Assembly (NCBI GenBank): GCA_016800925.1
Contig: JABCPU010000224.1
Span: forward strand, 1-64,000
From: Suillus spraguei
Taxonomy: Eukaryota; Basidiomycota; Agaricomycetes; Boletales; Suillaceae
Length of the DNA: 64,000 bases
Direction of reading: 5' to 3'
The position numbers and the translations under genes were made by a program. Each line of letters starts with the position of its first letter. The first letter of the stretch is position 1. Below are positions 1 to 10,716 of this stretch, piece after piece. Below the pieces are notes generated by a model. The model ran no database searches and was not told the origin of the DNA. It saw nothing but the letters and a program-made list of their open reading frames with translations.

Positions 1-357
1 CGGAACACAAGGCTATGAACTTGGAAATAAGACTTGTACGAAATATCTTATCAAGATGGAAGTCAAGATAACCGAAAGCTGGACACAGGTATTAACCTAA
101 AAGGTGTAACGCACAGGTGCGTGGGAATAGTTTCGGATATGAGCATGGATCGGATATGGACACGGATCAGATATGGACATGGATCAGATCGGATGGATGG
201 ACTGAGTCGGATATGGATATGGATTAGATATGGATGGATATGGATTGGAGTGGATGGGTGGATTGGATATGTGAGCTGGATTGGATGGGTGGACTAGGAT
301 GTATGGATTGGGTGTCCGGATGTCCATGGATTGGACCTGAATGTACAGTATATGACA
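1..357 (-). repeat. Family-A LTR, partial (cut by window edge)
   Basis: This stretch closely matches 48118-48514, including the purine-rich GGATATGGAT-type repeats, and ends in TATGACA. Read on the minus strand it starts TGTCATATAC, the same terminus as the solo LTR at 43654. It is therefore the promoter-distal or proximal end of a family-A LTR whose other end lies outside the window. The short ORFs here are low-complexity shadows. Confidence 0.75.
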
Positions 358-960
358 GTGGTGAAACAAGCGGTAGTGTAGTGATGAAGCGTGAGAAAGC
401 GGTAGCGCTAGTGGTGAAGCACGGGAAAGCGGTAACGAGCGGTGGTGCGTGCAGCAGTAAAGCAATTCTTAGAGACAGTAACTTGGTAAAGGACTTTATT
501 TCGTAGTGACAGTAGTGGTGACTATTCCTAAGTACCGTGTGTACTATAGGAGGGAAGTAAGGAAAGAGTACGGGTACCTAGGAATTTTATACTAAGGAAT
601 AGCTATGGAAATGGAAGGGATAGGATAAACATGCAGCAGACATGTAATAAGACTGCACTACAGTTTACAAAACATCATGTACCAGCGAGACTGGATGGAC
701 ATAGGATGGATGGTAAATCTTGCTTGAGGATGCCAAATGGGTTCGCGGAGATTGCTGAAGATCACGCTTCACAGGAAAGTTGCTGTAGTACAGCCACTAA
801 GCTGCAATGAGGCTTCCAGAGTGCAGAACGATACTGTTAGATAGGGGTAAACACATGGTAAAGTAGGACGGTGAAGCCGAAGGGTAAGGATAATGATTGC
901 TGTTGACACCTATACGAAAATGTGCCATTTCAAGCTCAGCATGAGTTTGTTCGTCACACT
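358..960 (+). mobile_element. Fragment of chromovirus 3' internal region
   Basis: The sequence is the near-identical reverse complement of about 39430-40020, the region between ORF3 and the terminal zinc-knuckle ORF of the retroelement described below. It carries the same CCGCT/AGCGG-rich repeats, the same block around 'AGTAGTGGTGACTATTCC', and the start of the zinc-knuckle ORF ('CHLYEN' reading). It abuts the family-A LTR directly at 357/358 with no clear target duplication, so the junction probably arose by insertion followed by deletion or recombination. No intact gene remains. Confidence 0.8.
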
Positions 961-1385
961 GCACAGTCCAAGAGAGACAGATTTGATTATCTTGTAGCAA
1001 CCATCTGGCTAGGGACCAGTTACAGTGAACTTCTAAAGAAACCATCCATGAGTGAATGTCAAGGTGTATTCTGATAGAAAAAAAAATTGTTGTCAGTAGA
1101 TTTCAAACCTGCACAGTCCAACGAAAACAGATTTTGATTATGTTGTGGCAACCACCTGGCTAAGACCAATTACGATGAACTTCTAAGAAAACCATCTATG
1201 AATGAATGCCAAAGTGTGTTCCAATAGAAAAAAACTGGTTAGCAGGGTTTCAAACCTGTTACAATCAAAGAGAAACAGATTTTAATTCTGTTGGCAACCA
1301 CCTTAAGACACGTTGTGATGGACTCCTAAGGAAACCATTCATGAATGAGTGAATGTCAAGGTGTGTTCTGACAGAAAAACAGGCT
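961..1385. repeat. Three degenerate tandem repeats of about 127-150 bp
   Basis: Three consecutive copies begin at about 961, 1111 and 1259. Each runs from a 'CACAGTCCAA'-like start through 'GGCAACCACCTGGCTAAGAC'-like sequence to 'TTTCAAACCTG'. The third copy is shorter and most diverged. They follow directly on the retroelement fragment, so the unit may have been amplified from element sequence. No coding frame spans them. Confidence 0.75.
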
Positions 1386-1397
1386 ATCATGTCATTT

Positions 1398-1699
1398 TAA
1401 TGCATTAATTAATGATAGTTACAAGTGACAAGTTATGCATTAACCATTGTAACTATCATGTTATTAATACATCAATCCATTACCTGACATACCTAACATC
1501 TAACTATTCGAGACAGAATATAATCCTAGCTGAACTAACTAACTAACCACTAACACTCTGACAACTAACCTCTAACCCTCTAACATCTAACATTATTCTG
1601 ACTAATATTAATTATCATGAGGTAATACATGAGGTAATGTGCATTACAATTGTTAATGCATACTTGTCACTTGTAACTACCAACCATTGTAATGCATTA
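1398..1699. mobile_element. MITE-like element with terminal inverted repeats
   Basis: The left arm (1398-1444) and right arm (1652-1699) are inverted copies. The outer 10 bp are the palindrome TAATGCATTA in both. The inner 26-27 bp (1418-1444 against 1652-1677) pair with a single indel. The AT-rich interior of about 210 bp contains CTAACTAAC-type short repeats at 1536-1590 and no ORF. Size and structure suit a non-autonomous DNA transposon. A flanking TA duplication is possible but cannot be separated from the palindrome. Confidence 0.55.
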
Positions 1700-2039
1700 T
1701 ATATTGATGCCTTGATGGATGACGCCATCTCCCATGACCGTCGGAGAGCGGAAGAAATGGATAGATGGAGAGCCTAAGCAGGAAGCGTTATCGTACCTAG
1801 CCCGGATGCCGGGGACGCCGTCGCCGTGATGCAGTCTGATTGTCACACAGACCTCAAGCATCTTACATAATTACATATTTGTTTTACACACCGTCACGGT
1901 TAGCTTGCGAAATGTAACATCAATCGCGAACCGAAATTTGTGCCCTCTTCAATCAACAAGAACCATCCTTTCAAACTGTTTAATGCTAACAGAGGCTGAT
2001 ACAGACGATGAAACACTCATGTTTAGCTTTGCGCAGTCC

Positions 2040-2960
2040 GCTGTGCCACTGCGAGACTGCTTGGCTTTTCACAGAGTACGACTTCAAAACACTAATTTTT
2101 CCAGTGGTGTGCCATTAACATTCATTCCGTCAACGACTACTACCGCACGACACTGAAAATTTCTGGTAGATAGTATTTGCAACTGTTGTTTCTCCTCGTC
2201 CCAAGCTGCCAGCCCTTGCGTGCACTGCGTGCTGGTTCTGGTTCCATCTTTTCCAATTCAACATCTCTAACCAATCCTACTCTGCTGATGAAGATATTGT
2301 GAATGCACCGTGGCATCCTTTGCCGTCTGGATGCATTAGCGTTGAGGATTCTTGTACCTTGCGCTGGGCACTCGTGGTTTTCTGCTGGACTTTTCATCCC
2401 TTCTCAGCTTTAATGTGTTCATAACTAGTGGGGTGTTTACTGTGCTCATGATCCTTCACGACAATCTTCGCCTCGGTCACCATCCCATTTTCAGAAATCT
2501 ATGCAATGTAGCGGTTATGTGACTGCTGGAGTCGGTTGTTCGCTGATTCTGTGCGAGTCACATCCAGCCTCCCGGGAGAATATTGTTGGACGGCTTTATA
2601 TTTTGCAGGAGAAACTTCGCTTGACGGAACGAGCATAAAAGCGTTCTCCTGTAGCATGCTCGTCATCCTTCTGACGATTCATGCGCAGGATGTCGCCGAC
2701 GTCTGTGACGACGAACTCCGCTGATCAGAGCGCCCGAAAGATCTCGCATATATATGCATGGCGTATTTTGGCCACGTTCCTTACCTCATTTTCGAGCCTG
2801 GAGCATCTTCTTTCTCGTTACGGTCGGACTTGGCTGCTTTCTCCTTCGCGAGATTCGCGACCGGTCAAACCACCGCCTGTATAACGACCGTATCCTTTCA
2901 CATTGCCTTGTCCATAACTTGATGTATGTCGTTCCTCGTAGATATGGCTCATGGGTGTTC
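2040..2960 (+). pseudogene. UbiA-family prenyltransferase-like pseudogene (copy A)
   Basis: This is a decayed relative of the intact gene at 56977-58018. The block at 2255-2350 still reads 'NISNQSYSADED' followed by 'PWHPLPSG', matching the family's NxxNQ...DED...NKPWRP...GRI signature, with two substitutions in the conserved part. The reading frame then shifts, and only fragments of the second half survive (about 2640-2890, around 'HAQD' and the region before the last intron). Before it, 1700-2040 holds nothing recognisable. Several shifts and stops make it a pseudogene. Confidence 0.7.
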
Positions 2961-2999
2961 GAGCTCAAAGAACTTATAGGATTCGTTATCGCAGTTTTG

Positions 3000-3250
3000 G
3001 AAAATACCCAGGAAAATCCATCTACCGAAGGACCTTCTCTGTCTCCAACCCTAGCAACCACTGGCACGTGTCGGAATTTCGATCCAGGTAAGCTTGCCAG
3101 CAAGACGATATGCCATCCAAAGTGCAAAATCCGAGATAAGAGCATCCGCACGGAATACTTCGAGGATATACCTCGAATGAATGTTTGTTGAATTTGAGAG
3201 ACGTTGTGATGCTCATGTAGGCATCTGCAGTATCTGGGCCCATACCGGGG
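3000..3250 (-). pseudogene. Fragment of the EELR-motif gene, inverted
   Basis: The minus strand matches exons 2-3 and the intervening intron of the gene at 59181-60110: the 'YMSITTS' and 'HSFE' coding block, the intron with 'TCCGTGCGGATGCTCTTATC', and the 'SLLASLPG'-like block. Splice signals and frame are degraded. It lies directly after UbiA copy A, while the intact gene lies after UbiA copy D, so the two sequences were probably duplicated together, with an inversion here. Confidence 0.7.
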
Positions 3251-4480
3251 CGTCAACATCAAGGAAACACGATTGCGTTCCAGGAGCGTACACAAAGTGT
3301 TCTGGCAGTGACGTATGAGATACTTACGCTCCAATTGATTAACACACGGAAACATGTGATCAAAATCATGTTTGGAGATATCTTGATCAGGGTATCCGTA
3401 TCCCCCTCGTTTGCGCTGTTGCAACGAAATCAATCATTGCTTGCGTTAAGTAACCAATGAGCGATCACACGAATGTCACGCTTATGTAATATAAATTTTC
3501 GTATGCAGCATAAACATTTCATTCCCAGACAGTTTGAGATCTCTGCCTTGCTCCCAACCCACTCAATGGTCATTGAACCGAAATTTCACATGCAATACCA
3601 CACACGGTTGATCATTTGATCATCCTAGATAGAGGAGTACCTGGTTCGGGGAATTTCGATCTTACTGTCGAACATGGCAAAAGTACTAGAACGACAAACC
3701 GTGATATGCATTTCTAAACTGTGCTCTTTCAAAATTGTTCTTCGGTAGAACTGGCAATACTATTCCCCAGTCACCTGTATTCAGATTCAGAAGGGGAGTG
3801 TGCACGAGACAAGAACGGGGATCAGTCCATATGCATTCTCGGAGCTTAAAGTATGTCATACGACTCGTCCCATTCGCAGTTATCGGCTCCTAGCGTGACT
3901 TCAGTGGTGCTAATACACATTTGTACGCTCCCTTCCTATTTTCTTGTATTTTTACAGGAGCTTGCGAAACGACTTGGGGTTAACGCGCAGTGGCGTGAGT
4001 TATCTTTCCGATGAGGCTCCGATGCTCAATAATGGTGCAATGATCATGCGAGCTGACTTGTATTTTAAGAGAACAGGAATTGCACAAATCGAAAACACCC
4101 ATCCCGTTATGCGGGCGCTCCAACCTGACGAAACCGTCCGGATCCAGGGCCTGTCAAACTTTGAGTTCAGCCTATCCTTTATTCATCGCCCGGGCTAGCG
4201 ATAATTATCCGTGTCGAGTGTTAAGGGGAATATCGTTTCGTAAAAGTACCAGTTACATCCTAGTCAAGTGGCGCTGGTATGGAACGCATGCCTCTGACCA
4301 TTCCTTATCATCGCTATGTTAACCGCGTACTGTCAAGGGTTTTCATTGTTTGCAGGTAAGAGCACTTGGAGAGATCAGATCGCTTATGGGCCTTCATTGC
4401 TATAAAGACAGTTAAAACATGGCCCGGAAATCGCTCAGTCACCGGTTTTTTGAAGACTCTTCACTCATTCTTTAGTCATT
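3251..4480. other. Region without a supported gene
   Basis: Only short unrelated ORFs are present, the longest 84 codons at 3944-4198. I recognise no domain. It is the likely 5' flank of the GH16 gene that starts at 4481. Confidence 0.4.
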
Positions 4481-6084
4481 ATGCGTATCAACTTTCATTG
4501 CTTCGTCATCTTGGCCCCCGCTGTAACAATGACGTTCGGTGCGACGTACCAAAGGTCGAGTCAGCTTGCAGGCCAGAGCTTCCTTGACGCGTTCACTTTC
4601 CAAGCCATCGCAGACCCCACCAACGGCAGAGTGTAAGACATTCCCTGGATCGTAGTATCTGAGGGCTGATTCACACCTCCATCCCAGGACTTACGTCGAC
4701 CAGAGTACTGCCGAAGCAGATGGACTCGTTTCAGTGGCTAATAATAAACTCACGCTTCGAGCAGACTATACTACGACATTGTCCTCCTCTGGCCCGGGAA
4801 GAAACTCTTTTCGAATCCAGTCAAATTCCCAGTATGAAACTCATGTGGCAATGTACGTTTACGCGGACTTCTAGCATGAGTGCGAAGAACTTTACTAATC
4901 TTATTCAGTTTTGACATTGAACATATGCCACAAGGTTGTGGAACATGGCCGGCTATTTGTACGTTCATTCTCCTATAGTCCGTTTCCTTGAAGCTGACTA
5001 CGGGTCAGGGTTAGTATGACTCATTGTCTCAGTTTTTGATGTTTGACGAGTACACCGCGATGCTATTCGTTCAACAGGGTTCGTCCCATTTACAGGATAA
5101 TTTCTTTCGTTAATATGCTCCACAGGAAGTGGGAGCAAACTGGCCAAATGAAGTATGTTCAGATTGATGTTTGTTTCTGTTATAATTCAAATTCACAGGG
5201 CGAAGTGGACATTGTAGAAGGTGTCAATGATCAAACTCCCGACACATGCACTCTACACACAAGCGCCGGTAAGATCACGTTCGGGGGGCAAAAACTATAA
5301 GTACTAAAATTGATTTTCAGGCTGCACAATGCCCTCTTCTCGTCCAATGACAGGGTCAGATCGTTTATCAGTCTCCAGGTATTCGATGGTTCCTAATGCA
5401 AATCGAATTTAGCACTGCCGATGGTACAGACTGTGACGCTTACGATAACGACAATTCGGGGTGTGGTGTCAGTCTCGACGACAGCAAGAGCTATGGCCCA
5501 CAATTTAACAGCAACGGCGGTGGCTGGTACGTACTTCATGTTGGTCATTAGTTCCGCCAGAATGACAGAGGATCATGGCCAGGTATGCGATAGAAAGGAG
5601 CTCAAGTTACATCAGTATTTTCTTCTGGGAGAGGACAAGTGACTCTGTTCCGAGCGACGTCAAGTCTCCTGGGTCAAGCGTCGATACTAGCAATTGGGTA
5701 TGCTATTATCACAGGCTTTGAATCCCTAATCTAACACAATTTCAAAGGGGACACCTGCCGCATACTTTCCTGATACTGATTGCGATTTCTCCACTCATTT
5801 TGGACCGCACAACATCATCATCAACCTTACATTTTGTGTGTGATCATTGTCATTCTTAAACTTTAACTTAACCTGATAAACGTGGCTTACCAGGCGGAGA
5901 CTGGGCAGGCAGCAGTTCAGTTTACGCCGCATCTGGATGTCCATCTACATGTGTTGGTGAGTATTCACTCTTCTAGTGAGTATCCCGAAAAACTTATTCC
6001 ACGTTGTCAGACTACGTAAACAACAACCCATCAGCATTCAAGAATGCTTATTTCGAGTTCAACTCGTTGAACATCTACCAATGA
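4481..6084 (+). CDS. Secreted GH16 family beta-glucanase (laminarinase-like), possibly decaying
   Basis: This encodes an extracellular hydrolase of beta-1,3(4)-glucans. The ATG at 4481 opens a short hydrophobic signal peptide (MRINFHCFVILAP). Exons then read 'LAGQSFLDAFTFQAI', 'FDIEHMPQGCGTWPAI', the GH16 catalytic motif 'GEVDIVEG' near 5200 (two Glu and one Asp), 'HTSAGCTMPSSRPMTG', 'TPAAYFPDTDCD', 'NIIINLTFCGDWAG', and the usual family C-terminus 'FNSLNIYQ' ending at 6084. At least eight short introns are needed; those at 4633-4687 and 4853-4908 are clean. Two places do not splice cleanly: the Trp codon after 'WPAI' (near 4957), and the block after 'NGGGW' (5520-5615), where only introns under 40 bp would remove a stop. 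The family assignment is firm; whether the gene is intact is not. Confidence 0.8.
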
Positions 6085-7326
6085 GGCTCCCGTTTTATGT
6101 GGAATGTCGTGTCAGCAGCTATGAAGTATTAACTGTACTAATATCACATGTACGCCCAGAAACCAGAATACTTACAGTTTTGATCTCTAAGCGTGATACC
6201 GAAGTGAATTGTATCTGTGGTGAGTGAGTGCATCGAATCTGGCAGCTTCCTACTAGTCTCTCCGTGCGGAGTGCCGTCATTTTCATTTTTCACTCGTAGA
6301 TATAACTCGTTGTCACGCACCATCACTGCACACAATGTCATCTACTTCGAAGTCACAAGAACGACAAAATCTAGGCTCGGCGCGGCGTGCTTCTCGTACG
6401 TTTCAATGTTTTATTTATTTCTTTATCAAACTAATCACATTGGCCCCACAGTCGACCATCGATATCCTGGACTTGTGCCTTGAAGAAGAGTTCGTTCTCT
6501 AGTCACTTCTTGATCAAACTATATGTACATGATTCTTGTTGCCTCGTGGCATCCGTGCAGTCGCAGCAGAGAAGGTGTATCCTCAGGTTACGGCCACCCC
6601 CCATAACACGAGTTTTTTTACAGATTCGGACAATGATACCGTTCTGGCGTGCTGTAATTGCATAAGAACTCGTGTGTGGCCGTAATATGTGGGCGCGGGA
6701 AGCATCCTTCAGTGCGCCGTCCGTGGGAGCGTACTTACGCTGAAGGTAATGGTTCACGTTTTCATGCTGTTGTCCTCTTACATTATCGGTCCGAGCAATG
6801 CGCAATGACTTTGGTGGTGGAGAAATCACACATGCAAGCAATGACATGGACATCCAAGTACAAAACAAAGCAGGCCATTATTTGTTGGTCCATAGTACAT
6901 CCGGCTTCTTAGCGAAGAACACTTCTGAGGACAAGTGTTCCGCGGGCTCACAGTTTGATTGTGACTCGTACTTGCCAAACACATTCATTATTCTATATTA
7001 TTCTATAGCTATTGAATTCTGGGCTTATCGTGGGTCAATTGCCATATCTAGCTGATGACGATCCTCTTCGCAGGGTTCTTCGTGGGCATGTAAGCCACGA
7101 TGTGATGGATGCTTCGATATTCAGAATCCTTACATAAGGGCCTGTGGCACGGCACAGGGGTTTTTCCTCATCTTTTTGCGCCCTATAAGCTCTCCCATCT
7201 ACCATGTCCTCTGGAACAGAGGTAAGCTCCAACCAATTCCCTTGACTTATTGTTGATAGAAAAATTCAGGGAAGAAGGCGCGAAAGCACCAGTGGGCGCA
7301 CCTCCACTCCACCTCCCGACCATGAC
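6085..7326. other. Intergenic region, no supported gene
   Basis: An ATG at about 6335 opens a short polar frame (MSSTSKSQERQNLGS) followed by a plausible donor, and 6798-7055 has an 85-codon frame. Neither resembles a family I know, and they cannot be joined convincingly. Unassigned. Confidence 0.35.
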
Positions 7327-7936
7327 ATGCCTCTCGCCGCCTTCTTTGCCCAGTTCGCATCCTTCTCTTTCAACGCCGACCAGTCCGCGAACAAGAACTT
7401 CGATCGCCTTGTCAGGGTCATTAAATGTAGCCCCCAAGATCCAGAGAGGCGCGCAGTACGAGAAGGGTTCAAAGACGCGCTCGTGCAGGAATTCAACGAG
7501 CGTTTCGGAACTGACGGAAACGACCTTTCCAACTGGCAGAATCTGTGTCGTGTGCTGCGAATCGCTCCTATTCCAGATTCGATCGAGCATTGTCGTCAGG
7601 TTTGTGGGTGATCGTTATAAGCGAGTCACAGTGGCTGAGTTATTTGTGCAGTGCGTTTGGGACACGCATGTCAACCTTGTAGACCTGGTTGATTCAGCGA
7701 GGACAGGGAAGCCTGTGAAGTTGTTTGCATCCCTGGAGGAGTTGACAACATATACTCTCCGGAAGCCGAAGAAATTCTTTCCGAAGGAGAATGCGTATCA
7801 AGGCGGGTTACTGAGGGAGTTGCTAAGGGAGATAATAAACCCGTACTTCGGAAAACGGAGGAACGGGAGCGCGAAGAGAAAAGACAGAAAGAAGAGAAAG
7901 AAGGCCGCAAGGGCAGCAGCAGGAGGTGACTTTTAG
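7327..7936 (+). CDS. Conserved hypothetical protein of Agaricomycetes
   Basis: Two exons, 7327-7599 and 7652-7936, joined in phase 0 by a 52-bp GT-AG intron, give 185 residues. The N-terminal part has 'FFAQFASFSFNAD', then a helical block with 'WQNLCRVLRI' and 'PDSIEHCRQ'. The second exon opens with 'THVNLVDLVD' and contains 'FFPKENAYQGG'. I know this pattern as a recurrent uncharacterised family in Agaricomycetes, where the 'THVNLVDLVD' and 'FFPKENAYAGG' blocks are conserved. The tail is strongly basic (KRKDRKKRKK), which would suit nuclear or nucleic-acid contact, but that is inference. An in-frame extension upstream is open as far as the exon near 7260, so the true start could be earlier. 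Confidence 0.7.
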
Positions 7937-8222
7937 TCCCACAAACCGGCTGGAGCTGTCCCTTTGAACTCGTTTCGCACCATTCACTTGTATTACCCTC
8001 TCTGTACCAGTAGCATGCGCACTATGACCTGTAGACAACTTGTAATATTAGTATCTCGTACATGGAACTTTCGAAGCATCAATATCATAGTGCGCGTGAG
8101 CATTACAGTTCAATTACGAGCAGTACCCCTGGAATCGTGTATTAAGGGCCTGCCATATCATATTACGTGATATCTACCCCAAATCTACCCTTCTAACGTC
8201 ATGCATATTCGGGTGCGCGTGA

Positions 8223-10716
8223 TTACTCTGCGTCCAAAATGCCAACCTGCAACGGTTCCCTTGTGCTAGCAACCGTACTTTCAAGCTGTTTATGCGACTT
8301 TCTCTCCCCGAATGTCTTTTCTAGTTGCTCAATCTTCTCGGAAAGCAAGCGCGCTTCGTCACTGGCCTTGAATGATTCCTTAATGGCGTCGACAACGACT
8401 AGATTGTTGCGCTGGAGATCGCTTTGTAGGCGCGCGAGGCGTACTCGAGTGTCGAGAAGTATCCCTTCTGGCTGGTTCCCCGAGATGCGTTCAGGAAGTT
8501 TCGAATTCGGTAATGAAGGGCTGACCCGTGCGTTCGCAAACGCTGGGAATAAATAAGATACCGTTTTTTTTTCATCCACTAGACACTAACCCTTTGAGAA
8601 CACGTCTAAAAGTTCTTGTCCAGGAGTCTTCCTTCGGTGCGAGCTGAACCCACTATTTTTCCGACCTATAGATGTTTATTGGAGCAAGGATGTGATCGGA
8701 AGATAGACAGACCTAGTCGGTTCCGCCTGGAAGGTCGGCGAGACCTTGGCAGTGCCTCCTCACCCGACTCTGGCGTGGATTCTATGCTACGTTTCTTACG
8801 GTGTCGAGTGGTACTGGATTCCGCTTGATCGTGGGGAGACGACGAGTACGAGGAACGATCACTATCCAACGAACGACTGCGACGCGAACTAGGAGTCTTC
8901 ACCAATGGGCTACCACCCTTGTCGTCACTATTAGGCAGCTCCTCTTGATTAGGGGCAGGGGTGGACGGCCGCGACATCCCGCATGCATCAGCGAGGAGAC
9001 CTTCTGAGATATCGTGCCACCTCGTTAATAACCAAACCATCATCTTCTGCGACGAAACCTTCGCCGTCGCACCAAAAATCTTGTGCCCAAAGATCCGCGC
9101 GATATCCTCGAATTCTATGCCGTTCTCAGGACAAAGGGGAAGTTGAGTGAAAAATCCGCAGAGGTAAATCAGTAGGGAGAGTTGGCCTATAGGCAGGAAG
9201 CGGAGGATTATCTGTGCGACCATGATCTGGTGGTGTTCGATATCACCGTCGCAACTGAGGTGAAGGTCGTCCTGGGCTTGTCCCCGATGCTGTTTGGCTG
9301 ATATTGGAGGGAAGAGCGGCAACTCGCCTCTAGCGCGTTTCTCCTCTTCTTCCGCGTCCTGTTGGCTTCGTCTTACCTCTTCGCGTTTCACGCTAGGCTT
9401 CACACACCAGTGCCAAAATCCGCCGTAAAGTTTAGGATCAAGGAGAGGCTGAGGGAGGGCGGAGATGAATGTGGACAAGACAGCGCAAATGTCCGGCATA
9501 GTCTGTCCGTGCATGCTGAATTTAGCCCCGTAATCGGCGCTGGAATCATAGATGTCAATCAACTGTATGTGCCGATCCCGGCTAGGCAACGTGCGGAACA
9601 ATCCCTGTTGGTAAATACCTGATGGGGGTAAGTGATGGATCGATTCAAGAGGAAAATAAAGTACCCGTTCTTGTGAGTTCCTCTACACAGGCGACGACAA
9701 GGGTCGGCACGTCGTGCTGGTGTTCGCCGATAGTGATCGTGGATGATGCGTAAATCAATACGTCACGCAACGGCGCTCCTATAACACCTGTCGTGATGTT
9801 AGTTTAACGCAAGAACTGCACACAAACACAACAGACGAAAATTTGGATCTCTCTTCTCTATTCCGTGCTTGCGCTTTTCACGGAGCTTCTCTCGTAAATC
9901 TGTTTCCTCTCTATATAGTTCCAAGACATCTTCGTCAAACGAGATGTGATCCATTGCACGATGTTTCTCACGTCGAACGAGCTTGTCGAGCCTAGGATAC
10001 AGAATGTGCGGCTTTGGTCGGGGAGCATGAGTTTTGCCACGGTCTACTACCATCTTCGGTTCGCGCTGAGGCTGATCTTCCTCGAGGCGTCCGCTACCTC
10101 GTGGTAGATGGTTATTTGAGAAAGAGGGGATATTCTGATGTGACGTATAATCTAGTTGAAGCCCGCATGCCCGAGCCTGCCTGTCCCTCTCTATATCCGC
10201 GGATGACGGTCTGGGTATGCGCCTGATGTCTGGCATGGATGCGAAGCCATCACGAGCACCGTTTTGCTGCTGCTGGAAGGCATGCGGTGGCAGGGAAGTA
10301 CGTTTCTGGTAGTCACCATGATCGCGAGGTGATTGTTGGTAATCGGCGTGATGTGAAGGATTATATTGCTGATGTCTCGACTCGTATCCATGAGGCATCC
10401 ACGGTGCCTGACCACGACTGTATGGGATGGCGGGTAAATGGAGGGAGTCCTTGTACGCTGAGGAATGTGAAGTGGGGGGTTGATACGGCGGATATATATC
10501 CATGCGAGGCGTCGAGGGAAGAGGTCGTAATGGTCGAGGGAGTAAGGAGTAATCTACAGGGTGAGGAAGTAGAGGGTTTGGTTTACGCAAGATGCTGCGG
10601 GGACGCAGACTGTCAATGGGTAGATGAGCGCCAGGCGTTCGCAGGCTGTCGTTACCGCCACTCGGTCGGTCACCCGAGTGAGACGGCGGATAATGAGCAT
10701 ATGAGGCAGATCGCAT
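8223..10716 (-). CDS. RhoGAP domain protein
   Basis: GTPase-activating protein for Rho-type small GTPases. Five exons (10716-9837, 9787-9665, 9618-8713, 8665-8591, 8542-8223) join in frame through introns of 45-50 bp, giving 767 residues. The first about 290 residues are Pro/Ser/Arg-rich and probably disordered, ending in a basic helical stretch. The RhoGAP domain then starts at 'NFRVIGAPL', has the arginine finger in 'GLFRTL', then 'LSTFISALPQPLL', 'LLIYLCGFF' and the 'IARIFGHKIFG' helix. After it come a Ser/Arg-rich linker and a C-terminal coiled coil (about 'LLSEKIEQLEKTFGE'). The first in-frame ATG is at 10716; a short upstream exon is possible because a CCAG acceptor lies just upstream. 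Two donors are GTCTGT. It is transcribed divergently from the CFEM genes across a 3.2-kb gap. Confidence 0.88.

Noticed and set aside
184..465. 93-codon minus-strand ORF and overlapping plus-strand ORFs at the window start
   Set aside because: Low-complexity purine-rich LTR sequence repeated at 48.3 kb, with no family resemblance.
961..1385. Possible CRISPR-like array
   Set aside because: Units are about 130-150 bp, tandem without unique spacers and diverged. The genome is eukaryotic.
6503..6868. 121-codon minus-strand ORF upstream of the conserved hypothetical gene
   Set aside because: No recognisable domain, odd composition and no splice partners; left unassigned.
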